This document shows positions 54,109 to 61,554 of a DNA stretch of 64,000 nucleotides, piece by piece. Below the pieces are notes generated by a model. That model worked only from the letters and a program-made list of their open reading frames with translations. It searched no databases and was not told where the DNA came from. Position numbers and translations under genes: made by a program. Each line of letters begins with the position of its first letter. The first letter of the stretch is position 1. Source of the DNA: an uncultured Alphaproteobacteria bacterium. GTDB taxonomy: Bacteria > Pseudomonadota > Alphaproteobacteria > Rs-D84. The stretch is from positions 22,501-86,500 of the forward strand of contig CAKQGH010000004.1 in the NCBI GenBank assembly GCA_934232895.1. The letters run 5' to 3'.

Positions 54109-54609
54109 TTCCCGATTAAATTTATGGTACGGATTGTCGTGATTGCATGTGGGCAAGACCAAAAATATGAACATAACCACACTGACCATTATCGACAATA
54201 ATGGCACCCCACATAAAATGTACAGCATCATCCACCACGCGGACAGCCCCGCATCATGCAAACGGCGCACACGCATAGATATTGCCGGAACGACCGCCGC
54301 AAAGCAATAGATTATTGGAATCACCAGCATCATACCGGTCATAACGCCGAAATCGCCCGCCAGCACATATTCCATTGCGGCAACCATACATCCCAAGAAT
54401 CCCCATGCAAAAATCAGCAAGCAATTGACCAAATATGTCCACCAATATTCCGAACGCGACGAAGTGCCCGCCCATTCAGAAAACCCGCGACGCCAAAACG
54501 CCCCGTATGCCAGGAACATATTCGTGTATGTTTTACTGGTTTGAACCTTTTGCTTTTTCGCGCCCGACGCGCGTTTAGTATTTTTAACTGTTGTTTTTGT
54601 TGATGGCAT
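54106..54609 (-). CDS. DUF805 membrane protein
   Basis: A 167-aa protein with a basic Lys/Thr-rich N-terminus and four TM helices. The family hallmarks are present: FSEWAGTSSRSEYWWTYLVNCLLIFAW (F-x-G-R-x-x-R-x-E-Y-W-like start) and MRVRRLHDAGLSAWWMMLYI (RRLHD-x-G-x-S-x-WW). GGGGGAAAAT serves as Shine-Dalgarno. DUF805 proteins are widespread and uncharacterised. Confidence 0.85.
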   Translation of the reverse strand: MPSTKTTVKNTKRASGAKKQKVQTSKTYTNMFLAYGAFWRRGFSEWAGTSSRSEYWWTYLVNCLLIFAWGFLGCMVAAMEYVLAGDFGVMTGMMLVIPIIYCFAAVVPAISMRVRRLHDAGLSAWWMMLYILCGVPLLSIMVSVVMFIFLVLPTCNHDNPYHKFNRE

Positions 54610-54678
54610 ATTTTCCCCCTGTACCCCGCCATTATATCACATTTCGCCAGCAATTGAAATGATTATCACACCACGCCC

Positions 54679-55689
54679 CTATTTCCACGCCGCCGGAATA
54701 TCCGCATAGTCCGACAACCCGGTTGCACCGCTATACATACCACCAACTTGTGCTGTTGTTGCATACGGGAATACATTATAAAGTGGTGTCCCATCTGGGT
54801 TTCGCGCCGATGGTCCGGTCAGTCCACTGCATCCAGCAAATGTGTAGGCAAACATACCGTAAGCGGAGGGACCAGATATGCCCGCAAATAGCCCCGCGGG
54901 GATTTCACCGGTCAAACCACTGCAATCATAAAATGTGTAACTATACATATTATCCGCTGGGACGCCTTCATCAATGCCAGCAAATAAATCTGCGGGGATT
55001 TGACCCGTCAGATTTCCGCACCCATAAAATGTATGAACGAAAATCGGCATACTTGTGCCAACATTCGGAAATATCCGTCCCAGGCTACCGGAAATGCCTG
55101 CCAAGTTCTGATTCTTATCAAATGCTATTACAGGACTATCAAAATTGCTACCATACCCCGTTGCGCGGCCACCAATACGGATGTCGTATGCGCCGGCGGT
55201 GGCGTATGTGTGGCTGATGGTCTGGTCACCTGTCGCGGGTTTTATTACTTTCTGCATCGCCGTGCCATCACCCCAGTTTATATAGAAAGAACCTGCCGCG
55301 CTGATACTAAAACTGAACGTTGTGGTGTCCGATGTTGTGGTTGCCGTAAAGTGGTATTTCGGTTTTATCAATGTGCGTACGGCCTTGATACTGGTGTTCA
55401 CATTTGCCGCAAAACCCGTCGCATATTCACTGTGCTGGTAATCGGTTTTGGTGCCAACCTTGCTGTTTGCGGCATCTATCACCGCAAACAAGTATCGCAT
55501 ATTTGCCGGTGCCGACGGACGTCCGGACACAATTGGAATGTTTATTCCCCATTCGTGTTCAATCAGATTATGGACATACCGCAGGTTTACCATTGGCGAC
55601 ATACCGGGCGCGTCTGCACCGTGTGCCGCACCAAACACCAGTGTAAATGTGCACATCACCGACAGTAATATTCTGCGTAATTTGGTCAT
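54679..55689 (-). CDS. PKD/BspA-like surface protein under a probable invertible promoter (ON)
   Basis: A 336-aa exported protein: signal peptide (MTKLRRILLSVMCTFTLVFGAAHG), a linker with APGMSPMVNLRYVHNLIEHEWG, a PKD-like bead (SFYINWGDGTAMQKVIKPATGDQTISHTYATAGAYDIRIGG) and BspA/DUF285-type repeats in the C-terminus (IPADLFAGIDEGVPADNMYSYTFYDCSGLTGEIPAGLFAGISGP..., FAGCSGLTGPSARNPDGTPLYNVF). Such repeats mediate adhesion in many gut bacteria. A GGGGGAAATGGGGA leader precedes 55689. The promoter at 55713-55814 points toward the gene. Confidence 0.8.
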   Translation of the reverse strand: MTKLRRILLSVMCTFTLVFGAAHGADAPGMSPMVNLRYVHNLIEHEWGINIPIVSGRPSAPANMRYLFAVIDAANSKVGTKTDYQHSEYATGFAANVNTSIKAVRTLIKPKYHFTATTTSDTTTFSFSISAAGSFYINWGDGTAMQKVIKPATGDQTISHTYATAGAYDIRIGGRATGYGSNFDSPVIAFDKNQNLAGISGSLGRIFPNVGTSMPIFVHTFYGCGNLTGQIPADLFAGIDEGVPADNMYSYTFYDCSGLTGEIPAGLFAGISGPSAYGMFAYTFAGCSGLTGPSARNPDGTPLYNVFPYATTAQVGGMYSGATGLSDYADIPAAWK

Positions 55690-55712
55690 TCCCCATTTCC
55701 CCCACATTGCGC

Positions 55713-55814
55713 AAAAAACGGTGGTTTTTTGCGGCATATTTTTATTGTGTAATAATAGCCGTTTTCTGCGGTTTCTGTCAACCGGATAACGCATAATAAA
55801 AACCACCGTTTTTT
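55713..55814. promoter_or_regulatory. Probable invertible promoter switch B (ON orientation)
   Basis: Perfect 17-bp inverted repeats (55713-55729 and 55798-55814; AAAAACCACCGTTTTTT) flank 68 bp. On minus, TTGACA (55781-55776), 18 bp and TATTAT (55757-55752) read toward the gene starting at 55689. The -35 is 52 bp from the proximal arm; in switch A the equivalent distance is 53 bp. After the -10, ATAAAA...TGCCG...AAACCACCG aligns with switch A read in the opposite sense. The distal flank repeats that of A (CGGCACTTCTTTTTT, then a CGCGG/CGCGGGG hairpin). Confidence 0.7.
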
Positions 55815-55918
55815 TCGGCACTTCTTTTTTGGCGCCGCGCCCCACCCACCGCGGCATCGCGGGGATTTTTGTGGAGTTTTTTTTATTTGTCCCTGCGGGG
55901 CAATGGACCCCGACCTTC
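55815..55918. repeat. Distal terminator flank shared with switch A
   Basis: CGGCACTTCTTTTTTGGCGCCGCGCC and the CGCGGCATCGCGGGGATTTTT hairpin match 29749-29806 with few changes. REP-like GGACCCCGACCTTCGTCGGGG follows. Confidence 0.6.
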
Positions 55919-56031
55919 GTCGGGGTGACGACGATAAAATCATAAATCACCCGCCCCCGAACAATATTCGTAAAATTTGGCAATCAACCATAAAACTCTC
56001 GTCATACCGGCGTAGGCCGGTATCCATTGCC
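55919..56031. mobile_element. MITE-like element, family 2, copy 2 (inverted)
   Basis: Inverted copy of 30037-30144 including GTCGGGGTGACGAC, TCGTAAAATTTGGCAATCAACC and ATACCGGCGTAGGCCGGTAT. Confidence 0.6.
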
Positions 56032-56049
56032 CCGCGGGGACATATTTAC

Positions 56050-56132
56050 CACTACCGCGTATGCGGACACCCCTTCGCCAGCGAAGGGGAATTCACCCCG
56101 CGACAGAGATACAGAACACAGCATAAAAAGAA
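56050..56132. repeat. CACTACC / CCCCTTCGC module and lead-in to MITE family 1
   Basis: The same 8950-9032 unit precedes the second family-1 MITE here, so the whole block (palindromic module plus MITE) is duplicated. Confidence 0.55.
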
Positions 56133-56305
56133 TTGTCATTCCTGCGTAGGCAGGAATAGGGACTTGGAAATTACTCTCGCTTGGTGTTGTACAATATTTG
56201 GTAAAAAAGCGAATATCAATATTACCGCATTCCGCGATATTCTGTATTTGGCTCGTTGCCACTCGCACTGTATGGACCATATTCCCGCCTGCGCGGGAAT
56301 GACAA
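56133..56305. mobile_element. MITE-like element, family 1, copy 2
   Basis: 173 bp, TTGTCATTCCTGCGTAGG to CGGGAATGACAA. Terminal inverted repeats match copy 1 at 9033-9207, with sequence identity extending across the interior (TTACTCTC..., ATTCCGC-ATATTCTGT-TTTGGCTCGTTG). Confidence 0.7.
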
Positions 56306-56340
56306 TTGAGTGCTCGCGTTGCTCGCTGCATTTTTATGAC

Positions 56341-56528
56341 CTGGATCCCGGGGGCAAGCCCCGGGATGACAAAGGCGGTATACTGATTTTTTTTATGAAC
56401 GTAGTTTAGGTCTTGGTTGCGAACCTTTTCATAGGTGTCATCCCGGTGCTTGACACCGGGATCTAGGTATATAGTGTTGTCCGCCAACGGCGGACACATC
56501 CTTTGAACTCTGAACTCTGAACTTTTTA
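56341..56528. mobile_element. MITE-like element, family 3, copy 2 (inverted)
   Basis: Inverted copy of 46157-46340: CCCGGGGGCAAGCCCCGGG, AGTTTAGGTCTTGGTTGCGAAC, GTGTTGTCCGCC, GAACTCTGAACTCTGAAC. Confidence 0.65.
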
Positions 56529-56611
56529 GCAGCGCGCCATTGGCGCGCTATCTATTCTCTATTATCTATTCTCTATGCTCTAAATAAAACCGCCCCATGG
56601 GGCGGTTTTAT
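56529..56611 (-). terminator. Pyrimidine repeat and rpsU terminator
   Basis: GCGCGCCATTGGCGCGC plus CTATTCTCTATTATCTATTCTCTATGCTCT, then ACCGCCCC-AT-GGGGCGGT with T-run (56586-56611). Confidence 0.7.
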
Positions 56612-56818
56612 TTAGAATCCGAATACCATTCTTTGTTTGGACTGGCGTTTCTTTTCGTTACGCACGGCCTCTTCTTTCAAACGTTTGCGCTTGGTTGTTG
56701 GTTTTTCATAACGCTGACGTTCTTTCATTTCGCGGTACAGACCTTCTTTTTGCGATTTACGTTTTGCAACGCGCAGAGCCTGTTCGACATTGTTGTCGCG
56801 AACCAGAACTTTCACCAT
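56612..56818 (-). CDS. rpsU: 30S ribosomal protein S21
   Basis: S21 helps initiation-region pairing on the 30S. The 68-aa basic protein MVKVLVRDNNVEQALRVAKRKSQKEGLYREMKERQRYEKPTTKRKRLKEEAVRN has the full family pattern. GGGGGTGAATGC serves as Shine-Dalgarno. It is monocistronic here. Confidence 0.96.
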   Translation of the reverse strand: MVKVLVRDNNVEQALRVAKRKSQKEGLYREMKERQRYEKPTTKRKRLKEEAVRNEKKRQSKQRMVFGF

Positions 56819-56933
56819 AATGCATTCACCCCCTTTCGGCGTTTTATCTTTCAAACTTGATGCCCGTCGGCATAAACGCCGCCGCGGCACTCAAATTTCC
56901 TAAATGTTTCGTTGCCGAAACACTAACTAAATT

Positions 56934-57009
56934 TGGTGGAGCCAATCAGACTCGAACTGACGACCCCCTGCTTGCAAAGCAGGTGCTCTACCAACTGAGC
57001 TATGACCCC
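56934..57009 (-). tRNA. tRNA-Ala (anticodon UGC)
   Basis: 76 nt with encoded CCA. Acceptor GGGGTCA/TGGCTCC, anticodon loop TTTGCAA gives TGC, T-arm GTCAGTTCGAGTCTGAT. Confidence 0.95.
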
Positions 57010-57087
57010 AAAACTTTGCGCCTTCATATTCTGAAAGCCCACGCATTTTATACACTTTTGCGCGCGTTGTCAATGCAAATCTTTCAC

Positions 57088-57116
57088 TGGACAGAATTTA
57101 TTCAGACATTTATAAT
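57088..57116 (+). promoter_or_regulatory. Promoter of the ABC exporter
   Basis: TGGACA (57088-57093), 17 bp and TATAAT (57111-57116), then 9 nt and ATG 57126; leaderless or nearly so. Confidence 0.6.
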
Positions 57117-57125
57117 GTATGCGCT

Positions 57126-58964
57126 ATGTCTATAAAAATATCTGAAAAAATCAAAAAGTTGGTCAAGGGCGACGCGTCCAATGGCCGCATTAAATGGTCT
57201 TTATATGCGCGCGTGTGGCGCGAAATCGGTGTTCCACAGTGGAAATGGTTGCTGGCGGGCGTATTGGCCACAATCGGCGCATCTGGGGCCGAGGCGTATA
57301 CCATCACCCTGGTCCAGCGCATTGTCGATAACGCGTTTATTGAACGCAGTATGCAATCGATATACCTGTTCGGGCTGCAAATCATCGCCGCGTTTGGGTT
57401 CAAGGGCGCATTCACGTACGCCAAGGCGTTATTGATGGCCAAGGCCGGATTATTGGCCAGTGCAAACCTGCAACGCCATATCTATGACCACATGGTGAAA
57501 ATGAGCATTTCCAAATTCTATGGCGACGGAATTGGCAAAAATTTGAATTACTTTAATGTCCAGGCCAGCGCGGTTTTAACCCTGGTGACCAGCACGATTG
57601 TCAGCACAATTCAACAAATTGCCACATTGGCAATGACACTGGGATTGATGGTGTACTATGCGCCACAAATGTGTGCCGTGTTGATATTCTTGGTGCCGGC
57701 GATTATGATTCCAATGGTGCTGATTATGCGGCGACGCCGTCGCCTGTCGCGCGAATCGTTTGGCATTGCAAACAATGTGGCACAACATTTGAACCAAACA
57801 CTGCGCGGGATAAAGACCATCCAGGCATTCGCGACCGAGGATTCTGAATCTGAAAAATTCAAAAATGTTTTGGATTCGTCAATGTGCAATTCATATAAAA
57901 CCACCCAGGCACATGCGTTGCAATCGCCACTGTTGGAATTGATGATTTCAATTGGGCTGTGTATGGCGCTGATTATCGGTGGCCACTTTATCGTGACGGG
58001 CGCGATTTCGACCGGTGATTTCACGGCGTTCTTGCTGGCGTTGACCGCGGCATATAAACCGGCCAAGGGCATTACCGGCACCGGAAACACAATCCAACAC
58101 GGACTGTTAGCGGCCGAGGTTCTGTTTGATTTCCTGGACAGCAAACCCGAAATCCAAGATGCCCCAGATGCCCGCGAATTAAAACCTGGCAAAATGTCGG
58201 TTGATTTCCGCCATGTGAATTTCGCCTACGACCCGGCCGAGCCCGTGTTGCACGACATAAACCTGCATGTGCCGGCGGGCCGCGTGTGCGCGTTGGTTGG
58301 GCCATCGGGTGGCGGCAAAACGACAATGTTCAATTTGCTGGAACGGTTTTACGAACCCCAATCGGGCAAGGTCGAAATAAACCGCACCGACATCAAGAAA
58401 TACACTTTGAAATCTTTGCGTAAAAACATTGCCGAGGTTTCCCAAGATGTGTTTATGTTCAATGGCACAATCGAGGATAATATTCGATATGGTCACCCCG
58501 ATGCCACCCTTGAACAGGTCCAGGCCGCGGCGCGTGCGGCAAACGCCCACGATTTCATTATGGGATTCCCGAAACAATATCAATCCCAGGTTGGCGAAGG
58601 CGGCGCATTGCTGTCGGGCGGCCAAAAACAGCGCATTGCCATTGCCCGTGCGATATTAAAAGACGCCCCAATCCTGTTATTGGACGAGGCCACATCCGCA
58701 CTGGACACACAAAGCGAGAAATTGATTCAGGCCGCATTGAAAGATTTGATGGTTGGTCGCACAACATTTGTGATTGCGCACCGCTTGTCAACCATATTGG
58801 ATGCTGATATAATATGCGTGATAAAAGACGGTCATATTATTGAACAAGGAACCGACGCAGAACTGTGCGCGTTGGGTGGCGAGTATAAAAAGCTGCGCGA
58901 CATTCAATTCAAGGCGGCGAAAAAAACAGCAACCGCGCGCCACACAAAAAGCAAGGGTAAATAA
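57126..58964 (+). CDS. MsbA-like ABC exporter (TMD-NBD fusion)
   Basis: A 612-aa half transporter: six TM helices in the first 330 residues (WLLAGVLATIGASGAEAYTITLVQRIVDNAF..., MLVSTIVSTIQQIATLAMTLGLMVYYA..., MICLSIGLCMALIIGGHFIV) and an NBD with Walker A (GPSGGGKTT), Q-loop, signature LSGGQKQRIAIARAIL, Walker B (ILLLDEATSALD) and H-loop (FVIAHRLST). Lipid A/phospholipid flippase MsbA is the closest well-known type; drug and peptide exporters share the architecture, so the substrate is not fixed. It probably forms an operon with the gene at 58967 (TTG start, gap 2 nt). Confidence 0.85.
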   Translation: MSIKISEKIKKLVKGDASNGRIKWSLYARVWREIGVPQWKWLLAGVLATIGASGAEAYTITLVQRIVDNAFIERSMQSIYLFGLQIIAAFGFKGAFTYAKALLMAKAGLLASANLQRHIYDHMVKMSISKFYGDGIGKNLNYFNVQASAVLTLVTSTIVSTIQQIATLAMTLGLMVYYAPQMCAVLIFLVPAIMIPMVLIMRRRRRLSRESFGIANNVAQHLNQTLRGIKTIQAFATEDSESEKFKNVLDSSMCNSYKTTQAHALQSPLLELMISIGLCMALIIGGHFIVTGAISTGDFTAFLLALTAAYKPAKGITGTGNTIQHGLLAAEVLFDFLDSKPEIQDAPDARELKPGKMSVDFRHVNFAYDPAEPVLHDINLHVPAGRVCALVGPSGGGKTTMFNLLERFYEPQSGKVEINRTDIKKYTLKSLRKNIAEVSQDVFMFNGTIEDNIRYGHPDATLEQVQAAARAANAHDFIMGFPKQYQSQVGEGGALLSGGQKQRIAIARAILKDAPILLLDEATSALDTQSEKLIQAALKDLMVGRTTFVIAHRLSTILDADIICVIKDGHIIEQGTDAELCALGGEYKKLRDIQFKAAKKTATARHTKSKGK

Positions 58965-58966
58965 AA

Positions 58967-59788
58967 TTGGAACCAAATAAAGACATTTTGAAACGATTTA
59001 CAAACACCACGGAAATGGGGCGTTTTTATCAATTGAGAATGCGTACACCCGACGGGCATATCGTTTCAATGCCAGAACTGGGCGCATCGCACAAACCATT
59101 TCAATTGGTGGCGACATTCCCGGGGCAACCATTTGTCGCAATAAAGCGCACATTGAACACGCCACTGGGCGAAATGAATGTGTTGTATTTGGTAAATACG
59201 AACACATGCACGGTTTCAGATAAAACGCCATTCGGCACAGATATGATTGTATATGACGCGTTGCGCGCCCAATTCTATTGTTTTGATCGTGGGCAATATG
59301 ATGCGGCAAAATTGGCACAAATTATGGCGGTGCACCAAAATACGGCGGTTGCGGCCACGGATTCTATGTTTGTATCGCCAATGTTTCAAAACATATATTC
59401 TGATGCGGTTGGCATTAACATTCCAATGGCGGACACGGAAAAAGTGGTATATAAATTGCAAATGCCATACACATTAAATGCAACCAATTCGCCCCGCCCC
59501 GCCGCACCCGCACCACGCAAGCGCAAAAAATCCAAAATCGCGCGTCGCCGCAAACACCGTTTAACGACAAAAATGCGACCGGCACCGCGCCGCTCGAAAA
59601 AATTGCACTATCAAATTAAAATGCCGTATGCATTGCGCCAAAAACAACAAATAAAATATGCGGCGCCGAAACTGCGCACATTGCATCACCCAAATATTCG
59701 CGGAAAATTGCGTCCCCAGCATTTAATGACGCCCCAGCAAATATTGATGCGCAATCTGTATGCATTGCGGCACCAGCAGACAATCTAA
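58967..59788 (+). CDS. Basic protein with Lys/Arg/His/Gln tail, TTG start
   Basis: A 273-aa protein starting TTG 2 nt after the ABC gene stop, with AAGGG 9 nt upstream. The N-terminal 150 residues are a possible globular domain (MEPNKDILKRFTNTTEMGRFYQLRMRTPDGHIVSM..., GEMNVLYLVNTNTCTVSDKTPFGTDMIVYDALRAQFYCFDRGQ); the last 110 residues are extremely basic (APRKRKKSKIARRRKHRL, RRSKKLHYQIKMPYALRQKQQIKYAAPKLRTLHH) with repeated MPYALR/MPYTL units. Unknown family; the tail could bind nucleic acid or LPS. The alternative ATG at 59014 would drop 16 residues. Confidence 0.6.
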   Translation: MEPNKDILKRFTNTTEMGRFYQLRMRTPDGHIVSMPELGASHKPFQLVATFPGQPFVAIKRTLNTPLGEMNVLYLVNTNTCTVSDKTPFGTDMIVYDALRAQFYCFDRGQYDAAKLAQIMAVHQNTAVAATDSMFVSPMFQNIYSDAVGINIPMADTEKVVYKLQMPYTLNATNSPRPAAPAPRKRKKSKIARRRKHRLTTKMRPAPRRSKKLHYQIKMPYALRQKQQIKYAAPKLRTLHHPNIRGKLRPQHLMTPQQILMRNLYALRHQQTI

Positions 59789-59790
59789 AA
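59761..59790. repeat. 30-bp direct repeat, left copy
   Basis: TGCATTGCGGCACCAGCAGA... is the 3' end of the gene at 58967 (last codons plus stop). It is repeated with one mismatch at 60420-60449. The 629 bp between look like a small insertion. Confidence 0.8.
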
Positions 59791-59791
59791 A

Positions 59792-60034
59792 CTAACAGAA
59801 CGAATCCACGCATTTTTTACGACGCGTCAGAAATGTTAGTTGTTCTTCGGTGTTTTTGCTGTATACTATGAATTGAATCCAATGGGAATTGGGTTTGGGG
59901 CTGTCGTAAGCTTCTACTATAGCCGGTACAAAATGTGTTCCACAGTTCATACAACGGTGTTGCGCGTTTGTATCGTTAAATCCCCCGACTGTATTGGTCG
60001 GGGAGCTGTTGGTTATATAACAGGACTTGTCCAA
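59792..60034 (-). CDS. Possible 80-aa protein in the inserted segment
   Basis: A TTG-started frame encoding an 80-aa polypeptide (LDKSCYITNSSPTNTVGGF..., HRCMNCGTHFVPAIVEAYDSPKPNSHWIQFIVYSKNTEEQLTFLTRRKKC). CMNC and a C-terminal CVDSFC give a CxxC zinc-ribbon look. No good Shine-Dalgarno. The competing plus-strand frame is less plausible. It lies inside the segment between the two 30-bp repeats. Confidence 0.35.
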   Translation of the reverse strand: MDKSCYITNSSPTNTVGGFNDTNAQHRCMNCGTHFVPAIVEAYDSPKPNSHWIQFIVYSKNTEEQLTFLTRRKKCVDSFC

Positions 60035-60077
60035 AGACCAACAGAATCAACGCTATAGTGATTTACGAACTCCCCGA

Positions 60078-60102
60078 CCGTCAATTTCTGTTGACGGTTT
60101 TT
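60078..60102 (+). terminator. Hairpin with T-run before the lipoprotein gene
   Basis: CCGTCAA-TTTCTG-TTGACGG plus TTTTT just before the leader of 60128; may attenuate that gene. A second hairpin CCCCCGACTGTATTGGTCGGGG lies at about 59981-60003. Confidence 0.55.
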
Positions 60103-60127
60103 ACCTTTTATAAAATGGGGAACAAAG

Positions 60128-60418
60128 ATGAAAAACTATTATCTTGTAATGGCGTTGTGTGCATTGACAGCGTGCAGCCAAAATTTAGATGTTTTGTATT
60201 CAAGCACACCTTTGGGGTGTGAGTACTCTGAGCGGTTTCAGACGCGCCGATTTCTGCCCGATTGGTTCGGCATTCGCGACAACGACTTACGTGTTGTATA
60301 CGAGGGTGTAAAGCGCGAAACAATTATCAACAGTGAATTAAAGAAAGGTATGCACAAAACCCCATATGGTGTTGCACCGGTAGTTGTACAAAAATTCGAA
60401 GAAACCGCAACCAAGTAA
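60128..60418 (+). CDS. Small lipoprotein carried in the insertion
   Basis: A 96-aa lipoprotein: signal MKNYYLVMALCALTAC then SQNLDVLYSSTPLGCEYSERFQTRRFLPDWFGIRDNDLRVVYEGVKRETI. GGGGAACAAAG precedes the start, and the stop lies 1 nt before the second 30-bp repeat. No family recognised. Codon use is more AT-rich than in most neighbours. Confidence 0.65.
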   Translation: MKNYYLVMALCALTACSQNLDVLYSSTPLGCEYSERFQTRRFLPDWFGIRDNDLRVVYEGVKRETIINSELKKGMHKTPYGVAPVVVQKFEETATK

Positions 60419-60419
60419 A

Positions 60420-60449
60420 TGCATTGCGGCACCAGCAGACAATGTAAAA
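60420..60449. repeat. 30-bp direct repeat, right copy, beside the old terminator
   Basis: Same sequence as 59761-59790 with one mismatch. It is followed at once by the ACCCGCCCC-ATTT-GGGGCGGT terminator (60447-60476) that would originally have ended the 58967 operon. Confidence 0.75.
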
Positions 60450-60471
60450 CCCGCCCCATTTGGGGCGGTTT

Positions 60472-61554
60472 TTAATTAAACAATGTGGCATTCTGGGTCC
60501 CCAGAACATTGCCCAACGATGATGAAAAATCGGTACTGTTTGATGTGTTAAATATTTCTGTCGCATCACGACCGCGCAAATTTGACATTGATGAAAAATC
60601 TATTTTATCAATCACGCCGGACATACCACTCAGATCCAATTTGGAAAAGTCTAATTTATCAACATTGGTCATACCGTTTGATTTAAGCCCCTTTTTCAAT
60701 TTATCTATGACAGATTTATTTGCACGGGAAACCGACCGTTGGTTCTTGTTTTCCTTTATCATTTCACCCAATTTTCCATTGATAACGGTATTGCCAATCG
60801 CGCCACCAACCGCGCCCACACCGGTCAACACACCGCCCGCCGTCACACGATTTTTCGACGCCTTTTTGTCTGCATCTATGCGGGCCTGGTCGGTTTCGCT
60901 GTTTTGCATTTTGGCGCGGTATAAACTGGCATACGCACCATCCGTTGTACCGACACCCGCATTATCATACAGCCCGGTATTTGCCACATCTGTAATTTCT
61001 TGGCTTTCAATTCCCGCGGGCATTTCCAGCGCCACCTTGCGTTCACGCAAATCCGATGCCAGCGCAAAATATTCACTGCGCAACGCCATCAAATTTTCGT
61101 CGTTTCCACCCGGCAATTCTATTTCAGTCTGGCCCGCGGGCACATTTTTACTATCGCCGTATGTGCATCGCATTGTCGCAATATATGCCGTCATATCCGT
61201 ATCGGCGGCGGCATCCGCATTTTGTTCCGCCAAACCGCGCGCCAATTCCATGCCGCCTATGCCCGTTGCCGCCATGGTCAACCCACCCAGCACCTTGTTC
61301 GCCGTTGATTGCTCGCGCGCCTTGGCCTCTTGATATGCTTGTTTTAATTCCTCTAACCTGGAATTCAGATACAACGAATTTGCCTGTTGGTACATATCCA
61401 TATATTTGCTGGTTATATCTGGTTGTGTTTCATCCGGGTGCATATTATTGACAATTTCATACAATACCAAGTATTCAGAGTTTTCCGCAGCAAACGAACC
61501 ACATGGAAAAAACATCACAATCAAACTTAAAAGAAACATACAACCTTTTATCAT
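60472..61554 (-). CDS. Secreted protein, helical, with Gly-rich hydrophobic segments
   Basis: A 360-aa exported protein: signal peptide (MIKGCMFLLSLIVMFFPCGSFA), helical N-terminus (YLVLYEIVNNMHPDETQPDITSKYMDMYQQANSLYLNSRLEELKQAYQEAKAREQS), a glycine-rich hydrophobic segment (NKVLGGLTMAATGIGGMELARGLAEQ) and a second one (RVTAGGVLTGVGAVGGAIGNTVINGKLGEM), then Ser/Asp/Leu repeats (VDKLDFSKLDLSGMSG...IDFSSMSNL). The two Gly-rich segments could insert in membranes. Overlaps the next gene's stop by 4 nt (ATGA). AT-rich composition. Unknown family. Confidence 0.65.
   Translation of the reverse strand: MIKGCMFLLSLIVMFFPCGSFAAENSEYLVLYEIVNNMHPDETQPDITSKYMDMYQQANSLYLNSRLEELKQAYQEAKAREQSTANKVLGGLTMAATGIGGMELARGLAEQNADAAADTDMTAYIATMRCTYGDSKNVPAGQTEIELPGGNDENLMALRSEYFALASDLRERKVALEMPAGIESQEITDVANTGLYDNAGVGTTDGAYASLYRAKMQNSETDQARIDADKKASKNRVTAGGVLTGVGAVGGAIGNTVINGKLGEMIKENKNQRSVSRANKSVIDKLKKGLKSNGMTNVDKLDFSKLDLSGMSGVIDKIDFSSMSNLRGRDATEIFNTSNSTDFSSSLGNVLGTQNATLFN

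Noticed and set aside
55690..55983. N-terminal extension of the BspA/PKD protein back to 55983 (MPQKTTVF... also seen in frame upstream of 29610)
   Set aside because: The extension is a translation of the shared inverted-repeat arm and promoter segment; the signal peptide starts at 55689 (and 29610), and the likely transcription start lies inside the extension.
59840..60058. 72-aa plus-strand frame in the 629-bp insertion
   Set aside because: No Shine-Dalgarno, low-complexity hydrophobic start, and overlap with the more plausible minus-strand frame and hairpins.
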